A stretch of DNA of 47,959 bases from an uncultured Pelagibacteraceae bacterium (GCA_902582845.1 CACHTQ010000007.1:1-47959); one strand, 5' to 3'. Counted from the first letter of the stretch, positions 5,566 to 13,926 are shown. Program-made: numbers and translations. Notes: generated by a model from the sequence alone, not told the origin.

Positions 5566-8126
5566 TTAAATGGAAACCTATTGAGAATGGTCACTTTGCT
5601 TCTCTTTACAAGGACAAATTATCAAAAAAAAATTTTTTAAATGAAGATATAAAAAAAATATTTGAGAATTCAAAAGACGTTTTGTCAAAATCAATTAATC
5701 CAAACACAAAAGAAAACTATGGAAGATTGTCATCAAAAAATATTGTCTTAGGTTATATCCAAAGTGGAAAAACTACTTCTATGGAAGCTGTCTCATGTAT
5801 GGCAAGAGATAATGGATTTAAACTAATCATTATTCTTTCAGGACATGTATCAAATTTAGCGGATCAAACAAAAGGTAGAACCTATAAATCTTTCGATAAC
5901 ATGTTTGGATGGAAAAAAATAGAAATTTTAAGAGGGACAAAAATTAATTATACTGACACAGATAATAAATTAAAAAATATATTATCTACTACTAAAGATG
6001 AATTTTTAGATGAAGATGAGAAACCATGTTTATTAATGGTTGTTATGAAACAATGGCAAAGATTGGATAAGATGATATCAATTTTTACTCACGCTAATGA
6101 TAATGGAATAGATTTATCTAAAGTTCCAACTTTAATAATAGATGATGAAGCAGATCATTATTCTTTAGATACCAAAAGTAATTCAAAATCAAATTCAAAA
6201 GACAAGAATTCATCTGAATATTATATCATTGAAGAGGGTGATACCCTTGAATCGATTTCAGAAAAAAAATTTGTACCTGAAGAAATGTTAAGAAATTTAA
6301 ATGGTTTCAAAGAAGATGAAGAAGTAATCTTAAAACCAGGAAATGAAATCATGCTTGAAAAAAATGAGAGTACTACACATAGAAGAATTAAGAGATTAAG
6401 ACAGATGCTACCTAAACATACTTTTTTAGGATACACAGCAACTCCATTAGCAAATTTTCTAATATCTACTGTGAATAATTTATCACCAAGAAGTGGTACT
6501 GTGCTAGCCCCGGGCTCAATGTATACAGGTGCAAAATATTTTTTTGGGACAGAAGAAAACAAGAAAAAACATGTAAAATTAGTATCGGAAAAATACGAAC
6601 AAGGTGTAAGGCCTAAAAGTCTTTTAGAGGCATTAAGAATATTTATTTTGGGTGTGGCTTGTGGAATGATTAATGGAGATCATAAAAATAAAGATAAAAA
6701 AAGATCAATGTTAATTCATCCATCTACAAGTAGAACAATCCATCAAGAATATAAAGACTGGATAGAGGGCATTATTAGAGACTATGCAAAAGCATATGAA
6801 AGCAGAGCTCGTAATACTAAAGATAAATCAAGAAGAGTTGATTTTTCATTCGCAGAAATTGAAAAAGATTTTTTACATTCTTACGAGGAATTAAAAAAAA
6901 CAGGAAAAAGTCTCCCAAAATATGACGACAAATTTATAATTAATATTCACAAAGCATTAACTGAAATCAAAAATAATATAGAATTGTTTAATGCAGTGCA
7001 GGGATCTATACCATTTATAGATTGGGAAAGTGGAGATTTTTATGCCAAAATTTTAATTGGAGGTATTGGTCTTGAAAGAGGTTACACAATTCAAGGTTTA
7101 ACTGTGTCATACGTTGTAAGAGAAAGTGGAACAGATGATACTGTTTATCAAAGAGCTAGATTTTTTGGATATCACAAGTCATATATTAATTTTGTAAGAA
7201 TGTACTTGCCTGAGTACTTAATTTCTAATTTCGAAGAGCAATATGGCCAAGAAATTGTAGTTAGAGAAAAAATGCAAGAAGTAATAGATAAAGGTGGTGA
7301 TTTGAGAAAAGAATTAAAAAGAAGTTTTCCTTTCATATCAAGCAAATATGGGCCAGTGAGAAAAAATATTTTAGGACATAATTTAAAAAAATTTCCTAAC
7401 CATGGAATTATAATGGATAATCGATCCCATCATTTAGAGGTAGAGTATATAAAAGAAAATAAAAAAATTTACGATGAACTTAATAAGATTAATGGAAAAA
7501 AACCATTAAATGAAATTTCAAATCATAGTTATGCAAAAAATATTAAAGGTATAGAAATAAAAGATAATCTAGATCTTACAGATTATACTGAAAAATATAT
7601 TAGTAAAATAAACAGTTATGAGGATACAACTGACCAATATGATATCTTGTCAGAACTTGTAGCTTGGAGAAAAATGAAAAAAGATGAAGCGATTAAAAAT
7701 AATCAAGATCCCTCTAAGTATGAAAATTTAGAACTCGCTATCATGTTTATGAATGATGATAAAGAATTTGTGAGAAGAGTTTCTGAAAGTGATTTTAATG
7801 ATTTATCAAGTAGAATACCTGTGGAGCAAGGTGCAAACATAAATAGACCAGGACATGCATATTTACATTGTGAATTTTTAAGAAATGAAGAACCTAAATG
7901 GCAACCAACCCCTAACAAAGACTCTCCTTATGGAACACCAATCCAAGGAAAAAAATTAAAAACAGCAAACAGGGTAGCAACATTACAAATTTATAAATTT
8001 AATATTATATCAAAAGAAACAGATCAAATATTAAAAGTTGGTGACTTTGAAATGACTGATGTTCCATATTTTAGACTGTATATTCCAAAAGTATTGGGCA
8101 CAGGTTTTACGGCAGTAGAATTTTGA
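5562..8126 (+). CDS. Z1-domain SF2 helicase with inserted LysM-like domain
   Basis: I start at the ATG at 5562, which overlaps the ATPase stop as ATGA, giving 854 aa. SF2 motor motifs are intact: GYIQSGKTTS (residues 64-73, Walker A), LIIDDEADHYS (191-201, Walker B) and GYTATPLANF (290-299, motif III-like). The Z1 domain follows with GGIGLERGYTIQGL (500-513) and VYQRARFFGYHKSY (528-541, arginine-finger region). Between motif II and motif III, after a Ser/Lys/Asn linker, residues 220-266 match a LysM domain (YYIIEEGDTLESIS ... LRNLNG ... LKPGNEIMLE). Such an insertion is unexpected in a cytoplasmic DNA motor. Z1 proteins normally work with GHKL ATPases, cytosine methylases and nucleases in restriction systems. 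The gene ends immediately next to the convergent methyltransferase. Confidence 0.9.
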   Translation: MIKWKPIENGHFASLYKDKLSKKNFLNEDIKKIFENSKDVLSKSINPNTKENYGRLSSKNIVLGYIQSGKTTSMEAVSCMARDNGFKLIIILSGHVSNLADQTKGRTYKSFDNMFGWKKIEILRGTKINYTDTDNKLKNILSTTKDEFLDEDEKPCLLMVVMKQWQRLDKMISIFTHANDNGIDLSKVPTLIIDDEADHYSLDTKSNSKSNSKDKNSSEYYIIEEGDTLESISEKKFVPEEMLRNLNGFKEDEEVILKPGNEIMLEKNESTTHRRIKRLRQMLPKHTFLGYTATPLANFLISTVNNLSPRSGTVLAPGSMYTGAKYFFGTEENKKKHVKLVSEKYEQGVRPKSLLEALRIFILGVACGMINGDHKNKDKKRSMLIHPSTSRTIHQEYKDWIEGIIRDYAKAYESRARNTKDKSRRVDFSFAEIEKDFLHSYEELKKTGKSLPKYDDKFIINIHKALTEIKNNIELFNAVQGSIPFIDWESGDFYAKILIGGIGLERGYTIQGLTVSYVVRESGTDDTVYQRARFFGYHKSYINFVRMYLPEYLISNFEEQYGQEIVVREKMQEVIDKGGDLRKELKRSFPFISSKYGPVRKNILGHNLKKFPNHGIIMDNRSHHLEVEYIKENKKIYDELNKINGKKPLNEISNHSYAKNIKGIEIKDNLDLTDYTEKYISKINSYEDTTDQYDILSELVAWRKMKKDEAIKNNQDPSKYENLELAIMFMNDDKEFVRRVSESDFNDLSSRIPVEQGANINRPGHAYLHCEFLRNEEPKWQPTPNKDSPYGTPIQGKKLKTANRVATLQIYKFNIISKETDQILKVGDFEMTDVPYFRLYIPKVLGTGFTAVEF

Positions 8127-9155
8127 TTATTTTAACTTTAATTGCTTCTTAATTTCATAAGAGATCTTTTCACAAAGCAATGGAGGTACCGCGTTGCCGA
8201 TTTGTCTCCATTGATCATTAAAATTACCACAAAGTTTATATTTATCTGGAAAAGTTTGTAATCTTTTAATTTCAGAAATTCTTAGAAAACGATTTTTCCA
8301 ATGAAAGGGTCCCATGTTATTTGAAAAACTTGCCTGAATAGTCCATGAAGGTTTACTAGGTGATAGTTTTAATAAAAAAGACCAGTACCTCGATCTCCAT
8401 TTAAATTTTGGCTTTGGGTGATTTCTTTCTTTAGTAAAAAAAAGATAGTTATCTCCTGGAGGAACTAATTTTAATAATTCTTTATCTTTAGAGCCTGGTA
8501 TTTTTTCTTTATCTTCTTTGAGTGAGTAATCTAAATCTCCAATAGCTTCTTTACAAGTTACCCAGGGGGCAAAAAATAAATTATCATCTCTATCTTGATT
8601 AGAATGAGTTGGATTTGGAAATGTAAATTTACCCAAGTCTTTTCTAAAACCTATGCAAATAAATCTTTGTCGAATTTGAGGGACACCATAATCAGCACAA
8701 TTGATGATTTGATGAGAGATATTATATCCAAGTTTTTTTGATTCTTTTTCAAAATATTCTAAGGCTGCTCGATGAGGTTTATAAATAAAACCATGAACAT
8801 TTTCAAAAAAAAAAGCTTTAGGTTTAAATGTTTTTATTGCTAAGAAATAGTTTATTAAAGTATGGGTATCTTCATCATCCATAGCTCTTTTTTTGTTTTT
8901 TAAATAAAATCTTGATTTTGAAAATGGTGGACAAGGAGGTCCTCCTACTACAAAATCAAACTTATATTGTTTTTGTAAATCCTTAAAATCGATATTTCTA
9001 ATATCATCACATATGATTTTAGATGCTATTTTGTTTATTTTTAATGTTTCACAAGCTTTATCCCAATTTTCTATTGCTAATAATGTATGAAATTTATTTT
9101 TTTTAAAACCTAAATCAATTCCACCTGCTCCTGAATATAGACTTAAAGTTTTCAT
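8127..9155 (-). CDS. DNA cytosine-5 methyltransferase (Dcm family), copy 1
   Basis: This 342-aa enzyme transfers a methyl group from S-adenosylmethionine to cytosine C5. Visible motifs in order are LYSGAGGIDLG (motif I), VVGGPPCPPFS with catalytic C75 (motif IV), FFENVHGF (motif VI), QIRQRFICIG (motif VIII) and QIGNAVPPLL (motif X). The short target-recognition region contains SWTIQA and GPFHWKNRFLR, shared with the second methyltransferase at 10702-11745, so the two are paralogues. It converges on the Z1 gene with no gap and diverges from the endonuclease gene across only 37 nt. It probably protects host DNA against that endonuclease. No controller (C) protein gene is visible. Confidence 0.92.
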   Translation of the reverse strand: MKTLSLYSGAGGIDLGFKKNKFHTLLAIENWDKACETLKINKIASKIICDDIRNIDFKDLQKQYKFDFVVGGPPCPPFSKSRFYLKNKKRAMDDEDTHTLINYFLAIKTFKPKAFFFENVHGFIYKPHRAALEYFEKESKKLGYNISHQIINCADYGVPQIRQRFICIGFRKDLGKFTFPNPTHSNQDRDDNLFFAPWVTCKEAIGDLDYSLKEDKEKIPGSKDKELLKLVPPGDNYLFFTKERNHPKPKFKWRSRYWSFLLKLSPSKPSWTIQASFSNNMGPFHWKNRFLRISEIKRLQTFPDKYKLCGNFNDQWRQIGNAVPPLLCEKISYEIKKQLKLK

Positions 9156-9192
9156 TACTTTTGTTAATAATTTTGATAATTTACAAGTATAT

Positions 9193-10707
9193 ATGATTTA
9201 TAATCTAATTAATTATTCTTTAGAACAAAAATTATATGATTATACACTCAATCAAATTGATGAAAATCTTTTAGAGATTATTTTAGATGATAATAAGTAC
9301 CTTGTATATTGTTCAAAGATTCAAGGACCAGTTAATAAAAGACCTCCAGCAGAAAGAAGAATACAACTCAATCCTAAACTCAAAGAAACACTTCACTCTT
9401 ATATGGGAGAGGATTATAAAATTTTACTGTTAGGATACGATAAAACAACTAACACATTTTCATTTTGGAATTATGGGTATAATATTAATATAAGATCCAC
9501 TCAGTCTTTACCTACAAGAATTCAAACATTAAATAAAGCTAGATCGGTAGGTTTTGATTTTCATTATTATAAGAATAGAAATTTAGCTGATAGACCTACA
9601 ACCGAACATTCGTTTTCAATCAATGCTTTTTTATTTCCACTTGTTCTTGAAAATTATCGAATAATATTTGATAGAGACTTTTCTGAAATATTTAGAAAAA
9701 AAATCCAAAGTTGGAATAATAGATTTAGAAAAGATGAATTAGTTCTGTGTTTGGATTTGTATAAAAGAAAATTTCCAATTAATAAAAATGCATTAGAGAT
9801 TAAGGAAATTTCAAATTATTGCCAAAAAAGATCTGATTTAATGGGATTTATTCCAAGAGAATTTTATTACCAAGAGTTATCCGCAAAAAATTTTAGAAAT
9901 ATAAATGGGATAAGTAAGAAATTAGAAAATATTGCTTCAGCAGATCCAACAAAAAGATATTCAAGAAAAGGTTTAATACCTGATCCACATGCTAAGAAAA
10001 TTTTATTAGATGAATATGTTACAAAATCAAATAGCATTGATAATAAAAAGCTATTTGAAGATGCTAAAAAAATAAAAGATAAAATTATTTCAAATAATAT
10101 TGAAATTTTAATTGGTGAAACAAAAATTGAAAATATTAAAAACAATAGGGAGGAGAGTTATATCAATAATGAAAGTCATCCTAACTTACTCTTAGACTTT
10201 GATTTAAATCGAACACAAAAAGAGTTGGACTTCAATGAGGGCGATTACGCAGACCCTGTAGAATCAATAATCGCAAGACTTGAAGCCACTAAAGAGCATA
10301 ATAGTGTAGTTAATAAATTAGCATTAATCTGTAATAAGAAAAAATTGATAAAAAAATATTCATTGAATATTGATTTTTACACAGAATACAAAGATCGAGG
10401 TAAATTATTTGAAATTAAAACTTTTAATAAATCTAATTTCAAAAGTCAGTTAAGACATGCTATTGTTCAGTTAAAAGAATATTATTTTAAACATGCAATA
10501 TATTTTAAGAAAATTCCTAATAGATATGATTTATTAATTTTAAAGGATACAGATTTATTCATATTACTCCCTAGTAACCCAGAAGATTTTATTGATAAAG
10601 AACAAATTGAGTTTTTAAAAAATCAAAACATAACTTTATGCTGGTTCCAAAATAATAAAATTGAAACATTTGATGAAAATCAATCAAATATTAAGTGGCT
10701 TTTATAA
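9193..10707 (+). CDS. PD-(D/E)XK restriction endonuclease with wHTH-type central domain
   Basis: This 504-aa protein looks like a three-part restriction enzyme. Residues 1-150 form an alpha/beta N-terminal domain (ILLLGYDKTTNTFSFWNYG) I cannot name. Residues about 180-285 carry the conserved pattern KDELVLCLDLYKRKFP ... FRNINGISKKLENI ... DP, found beside many bacterial restriction nucleases and thought to bind DNA. The C-terminal domain has NIDFYTEYKDRGKLFEIKTF, giving D394, E407 and K409 as the D...E-x-K active site, then QLRHAIVQLKEYYF, the typical Q-hR-A-QL-EY helix. It lies between two m5C methyltransferases, diverging from one and overlapping the 3' end of the other by 6 nt. Target sequence is unknown. 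Confident as a nuclease; restriction activity is inferred from context. Confidence 0.8.
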   Translation: MIYNLINYSLEQKLYDYTLNQIDENLLEIILDDNKYLVYCSKIQGPVNKRPPAERRIQLNPKLKETLHSYMGEDYKILLLGYDKTTNTFSFWNYGYNINIRSTQSLPTRIQTLNKARSVGFDFHYYKNRNLADRPTTEHSFSINAFLFPLVLENYRIIFDRDFSEIFRKKIQSWNNRFRKDELVLCLDLYKRKFPINKNALEIKEISNYCQKRSDLMGFIPREFYYQELSAKNFRNINGISKKLENIASADPTKRYSRKGLIPDPHAKKILLDEYVTKSNSIDNKKLFEDAKKIKDKIISNNIEILIGETKIENIKNNREESYINNESHPNLLLDFDLNRTQKELDFNEGDYADPVESIIARLEATKEHNSVVNKLALICNKKKLIKKYSLNIDFYTEYKDRGKLFEIKTFNKSNFKSQLRHAIVQLKEYYFKHAIYFKKIPNRYDLLILKDTDLFILLPSNPEDFIDKEQIEFLKNQNITLCWFQNNKIETFDENQSNIKWLL

Positions 10708-11745
10708 ATTATCTACTAAGTACTTTACCATCGCCTTACCCATCAATGGAGGTACTGCATTACCTATCTGTCTTTGTATAGATCTTCTATTACCAAAGAA
10801 TTTATAATTTTTAGGAAAAGTTTGTATGGCAGCTATTTCGGGAACTCTCAGTCTTCTATTGCTCCAGTGAAAAGGGCCAACCCATGGGCCAGGTTGAGCT
10901 GCTATCGTCCAAGATGGAAGATCTTCTTTTAACTTCAATAAAAAATTCCAAAATCTTGTATTCTTCTTAAAATTTGATTTTTTACCATCACATAAAGCAA
11001 GGTAGTTTTCACCAGGTTTTACCTTTTTTAATTCTTTATAATAAGTTCCAAGATTTGTTTTTTCATGTTCTTCCTCATAAATATCTTGATCAAATTCTTC
11101 AATATGTTTTCCAACTGTTTCGTAAGGTTTTAAGTTTTTATTAAATAGGTCTGGTTTATCAGGATCATAGTGAGTTTTTTGAGGCTCTTCATTATTGAAT
11201 TCTTTTTTGGAACCCATAAAAAAAACTCTTTTTCTCTTTTGAGGAACACCATAGTCTAAAGCGTTAGCTTTAACCAATTTAAAATTATAATTATATTTTT
11301 TTGTTTTTCTCAGAATAGTATCCACTGCTTTTTTATTTGTAGGATGTAAAATACTTTCAACATTTTCAATCAAAAAGCCATCAGGATTTATTTCATCAAT
11401 AAATTTGAAAAAATCATCAATACAATTTCTTGGATCCTTAGTAATTTTTCTATTTTCATTGGTTATCCAATAACCATTTTTGGAAAAAGGCTGACAAGGT
11501 GGGCCACCTATAATTATAGTCTTGTTGCCATTTAAATATTTTTCTATTTCTTTAACTTTTGTCTTTTTAATATCATCTTTGATTATTTTTGTTTCTTTGA
11601 ACTCTGAATTTAATTCGAGTGTTCTTACAGAATCCTCATCATTATCTATTGACACTTTCAGTTCGATATTGTTTTGTTTAGCGCCTATATCTAAACCTCC
11701 AGCACCAGAAAATAAACTAATAGCTTGTATATTTGTATTTTTCAT
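10702..11745 (-). CDS. DNA cytosine-5 methyltransferase (Dcm family), copy 2
   Basis: This 347-aa second cytosine-5 methyltransferase has motifs LFSGAGGLDIG (I), IIGGPPCQPFS with catalytic C84 (IV), LIENVESIL (VI), QKRKRVFFMG (VIII) and QIGNAVPPLM (X). Its recognition region shares SWTIAAQPG and GPFHWSNRRLR with copy 1, but the sequences have clearly diverged, so this is not a recent duplication. Two m5C methylases with one nuclease is the set-up of known systems with asymmetric targets, where each enzyme covers one strand; that is an inference here. It starts with ATG at 11745 and is the last island gene before the tRNA junction. Its 3' end overlaps the endonuclease gene by 6 nt. Confidence 0.92.
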   Translation of the reverse strand: MKNTNIQAISLFSGAGGLDIGAKQNNIELKVSIDNDEDSVRTLELNSEFKETKIIKDDIKKTKVKEIEKYLNGNKTIIIGGPPCQPFSKNGYWITNENRKITKDPRNCIDDFFKFIDEINPDGFLIENVESILHPTNKKAVDTILRKTKKYNYNFKLVKANALDYGVPQKRKRVFFMGSKKEFNNEEPQKTHYDPDKPDLFNKNLKPYETVGKHIEEFDQDIYEEEHEKTNLGTYYKELKKVKPGENYLALCDGKKSNFKKNTRFWNFLLKLKEDLPSWTIAAQPGPWVGPFHWSNRRLRVPEIAAIQTFPKNYKFFGNRRSIQRQIGNAVPPLMGKAMVKYLVDNL

Positions 11746-11761
11746 AATGAGTCGTTATATC

Positions 11762-11767
11762 ATTATA
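11762..11767 (-). promoter_or_regulatory. Possible -10 box for methyltransferase copy 2
   Basis: On the minus strand a perfect TATAAT lies 16 nt before the ATG at 11745, which would give a leader of about 10 nt. The -35 region is poor; the segment at 11770-11784 has ACAA and TTGT arms around TTATAA, which might be an operator rather than a -35. Confidence 0.35.
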
Positions 11768-11800
11768 CCACAAATTATAATTGTCCCGATAATTAGGTTT

Positions 11801-11821
11801 GTTGGTAAATAGTTGGTAAAT
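11801..11821 (+). repeat. Tandem 10-bp direct repeats, possible integrase arm sites
   Basis: GTTGGTAAAT occurs at 11801-11810 and again at 11812-11821, a period of 11 bp or one helical turn. Short direct repeats of this spacing close to a tRNA gene are typical of the arm-type binding sites of tyrosine integrases. No integrase gene is in the window, so this reading is inference. Confidence 0.45.
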
Positions 11822-11829
11822 TTTTATAG

Positions 11830-11852
11830 AAAAAAAAGTCCTCTAATGGAGG
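11830..11852 (-). terminator. Short hairpin plus T-tract after the tRNA remnant
   Basis: On the minus strand a 5-bp stem (CCTCC/GGAGG-type pairing of 11852-11848 with 11844-11840, one G-T pair, 3-nt loop) is followed within 2 nt by eight T residues. It is weak but positioned to end transcription from rpoD and the tRNAs before the island. Confidence 0.45.
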
Positions 11853-11895
11853 TTAATTTTAAACACTTATTTAGGATATTTTTCTGAGTCGTAAA

Positions 11896-11934
11896 TTATG
11901 AGTGTACTGCTCTAACCAACTGAGCTACAGGCCC
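11896..11934 (-). pseudogene. Truncated tRNA-Met(CAT), 5' half only
   Basis: The minus strand from 11934 matches the 5' half of an elongator tRNA-Met: acceptor strand GGGCCTG, a perfect D-arm (GCTC ... GAGC with the GG of the D loop), anticodon stem GTACA and loop CTCATAA with anticodon CAT at 11900-11898. After the loop, TTTAC gives a stem with one mismatch. The sequence then continues without a T-arm and without the CAGGCCC strand needed to close the acceptor stem. It cannot form a tRNA as it stands. It lies 54 nt downstream of tRNA-Val and marks the border with the accessory island, so it is most likely a tRNA cut by integration or deletion. Confidence 0.75.
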
Positions 11935-11988
11935 TTCTATAAATGTTTGTTATATCAGTATAAAAAATTTATTAAACAATGAATTTAA

Positions 11989-12063
11989 TGGTGGGCCGTG
12001 TTGGTTACGCTCCAACTACCCCTGCAATGTCAATGCAGTACTCTACTATTGAGCTAACGGCCC
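11989..12063 (-). tRNA. tRNA-Val(GAC) with unusual D and T loops
   Basis: The minus strand folds into a complete cloverleaf: acceptor GGGCCGT/ACGGCCC, D stem GCTC/GAGT, anticodon stem CTGCA/TGCAG with loop TTGACAT (anticodon GAC, 12031-12029), T stem GTTGG/CCAAC and an encoded CCA. All stems pair fully apart from one G-T wobble. The T loop reads AGCGTAA instead of TTCRAAY, and the D loop is only AATAGTA without the usual GG pair, so the normal D-loop/T-loop contact cannot form. The gene starts 3 nt after the rpoD stop and is probably processed from the rpoD mRNA. Confidence 0.85.
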
Positions 12064-12066
12064 AAA

Positions 12067-13893
12067 TTAACTTTCTAAGAAACTTTTTAATTGTTTAGAT
12101 CTGCTTGGATGCTTAAGTTTTCTTAATGCCTTTGCCTCTATCTGTCTTATTCTTTCTCTTGTAACAGAAAACTGTAGTCCAACCTCCTCTAAGGTATGAT
12201 CTGTATTCATTCCAACACCAAATCTCATTCTTAAAACTCTTTCTTCTCTAGGTGTTAAAGTAGATAAAATTTTAGTTGTAGCTTCTCCTAAATTCGATTT
12301 AATTGCTTGCTCTAATGGAGCTAATGCTTTTGTATCTTCTATAAAATCACCTAAGCTACTATCTTCTTCATCACCGACAGGTTTTTCTAATGAAACAGGC
12401 TCTTTAGATATTTTTAAAACTTTTCTAACTTTATCAAGTGGCATTCTTAATTTTTTTGCCAATTCTTCAGGTGTTGCTTCTCTTCCAAACTCACTCAAAA
12501 TCAATCTTTGAGTTCTTACAATTTTATTAATTGTTTCTATCATATGAACTGGAATTCTAATTGTTCTTGCTTGATCTGCAATAGATCTTGTAATTGCTTG
12601 TCTAATCCACCAGGTTGCATAAGTTGAAAACTTATAACCTCTTCTATATTCAAATTTATCAACTGCCTTCATTAAGCCAATATTTCCCTCTTGAATAAGA
12701 TCTAGAAATTGAAGACCCCTATTTGTATATTTTTTTGCTATAGAAATTACTAATCTTAAATTAGCCTCTACCATCTCTTTTTTAGCAATTCTTGACTCTT
12801 TTTCACCTTTTTGAACTCTGCTTACTAATTTTTTAAAATCAGTTACTGACATTCCGAGCTTGAAGCTAATTTCAATCAACCTTTGTCTAATATTTTTAAA
12901 TTCCTCTTTATTTTTTGTAAAGAATTGCTTCCACATAGTATTTGTGTCTAGAAATTTTTTGAGGTTAGGATTAATTTCATTTCCAATGTAAAACTTAATA
13001 AACTCATTTCTTGGTATTTTTTGATCCATTGCTAGTCTTAATAGATTTCCTTCCAAAGAAATTATTTTTTTATTTTCAACATAGTGTTTTTGAACAAGTT
13101 CTTCTAATACTGATGGTGACAGTTGGAGGGATTTAATATTTTCTAATATACCACTAACTATTTTTTCATATCCTTTTTCTTTTGATGAAGAAAAAGTTTG
13201 TGAGTTAAGAACACAATCTAATTTTTCTTTTTGATATTTAATAAGTTTTCGATATTCTTTTGTTAATAAATGCACTGTTTTTAAAACTTTTGGTTTGATT
13301 TCAGATTCCATTGCTGCAAGAGTTGGATTAAAATCATCATCACTTTCTTCATTAGAACTTTCATCCTTATCAACTTCTCCTGAATTTTTTTGCTTAGCAC
13401 TTGGACCAGTATTTTCATCCTCCATATAGTTGGTATCTATATCGATGATTTCTCTTACTAGTATTTCATCTTTTTGTAATTTTTCATCCCATTCAAAAAA
13501 TTGTTGTGCAGTGATTGGGCTTTGAGACAAAGCAATTAACATCACATCTTTTCCTGCCTCAATTCTTTTAGCAATGGCTATTTCCCCTTCTCTAGAAAGT
13601 AACTCAACTCCACCCATCTCCCTTAAATACATTCTTATTGGATCGTCACTTTTCTCAATTGTTTTACCCTCCTCTTTTGAAGAGCTTTCTTTTTTTCTTA
13701 AAACTTTAAAGTCTGATTTTTTTTCAACTAATATTACTCCTTCATCTAAAATGTGAATAAAAGCTTGAGATAAGTTTTCATCTGAGAGATTTCTTTTACC
13801 AAGAGATTTGCTTAGTTCCTCATATGTAATGAAACCTCTATGAGTTCCACGGCCCATCAATCTAGCAAATGATTTAGTAATTATTCTTTCCAC
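12067..13893 (-). CDS. rpoD: RNA polymerase primary sigma factor RpoD (sigma-70)
   Basis: This 608-aa protein is the housekeeping sigma factor. Region 1.1 is at the N-terminus ([13 protein letters not shown]). Region 1.2 follows ([20 protein letters not shown]), then an acidic non-conserved region. Region 2 contains [20 protein letters not shown] and [15 protein letters not shown], region 3 contains [13 protein letters not shown], and region 4 has [20 protein letters not shown], which reads the -35 box. The start is a GTG at 13893 without a clear ribosome-binding site. It is the third gene of the minus-strand series yqeY-dnaG-rpoD, the alphaproteobacterial form of the macromolecular synthesis operon. 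A 10-bp hairpin separates it from dnaG. The tRNA-Val gene begins 3 nt after its stop. Confidence 0.97.
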   Translation of the reverse strand: MERIITKSFARLMGRGTHRGFITYEELSKSLGKRNLSDENLSQAFIHILDEGVILVEKKSDFKVLRKKESSSKEEGKTIEKSDDPIRMYLREMGGVELLSREGEIAIAKRIEAGKDVMLIALSQSPITAQQFFEWDEKLQKDEILVREIIDIDTNYMEDENTGPSAKQKNSGEVDKDESSNEESDDDFNPTLAAMESEIKPKVLKTVHLLTKEYRKLIKYQKEKLDCVLNSQTFSSSKEKGYEKIVSGILENIKSLQLSPSVLEELVQKHYVENKKIISLEGNLLRLAMDQKIPRNEFIKFYIGNEINPNLKKFLDTNTMWKQFFTKNKEEFKNIRQRLIEISFKLGMSVTDFKKLVSRVQKGEKESRIAKKEMVEANLRLVISIAKKYTNRGLQFLDLIQEGNIGLMKAVDKFEYRRGYKFSTYATWWIRQAITRSIADQARTIRIPVHMIETINKIVRTQRLILSEFGREATPEELAKKLRMPLDKVRKVLKISKEPVSLEKPVGDEEDSSLGDFIEDTKALAPLEQAIKSNLGEATTKILSTLTPREERVLRMRFGVGMNTDHTLEEVGLQFSVTRERIRQIEAKALRKLKHPSRSKQLKSFLES

Positions 13894-13926
13894 AGTAATA
13901 AAAGTTAGAGAGACTTATATAATATC

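Noticed and set aside
8127..11745. The two methyltransferases as a recent tandem duplication
   Set aside because: They share motifs but differ through most of their length, so duplication is old or they were acquired separately.
11745..11934. Group I intron interrupting tRNA-Met at the anticodon loop
   Set aside because: The matching 3' exon (T-arm and CAGGCCC strand) is not found anywhere between the break and the next gene, and no intron core motifs were seen.
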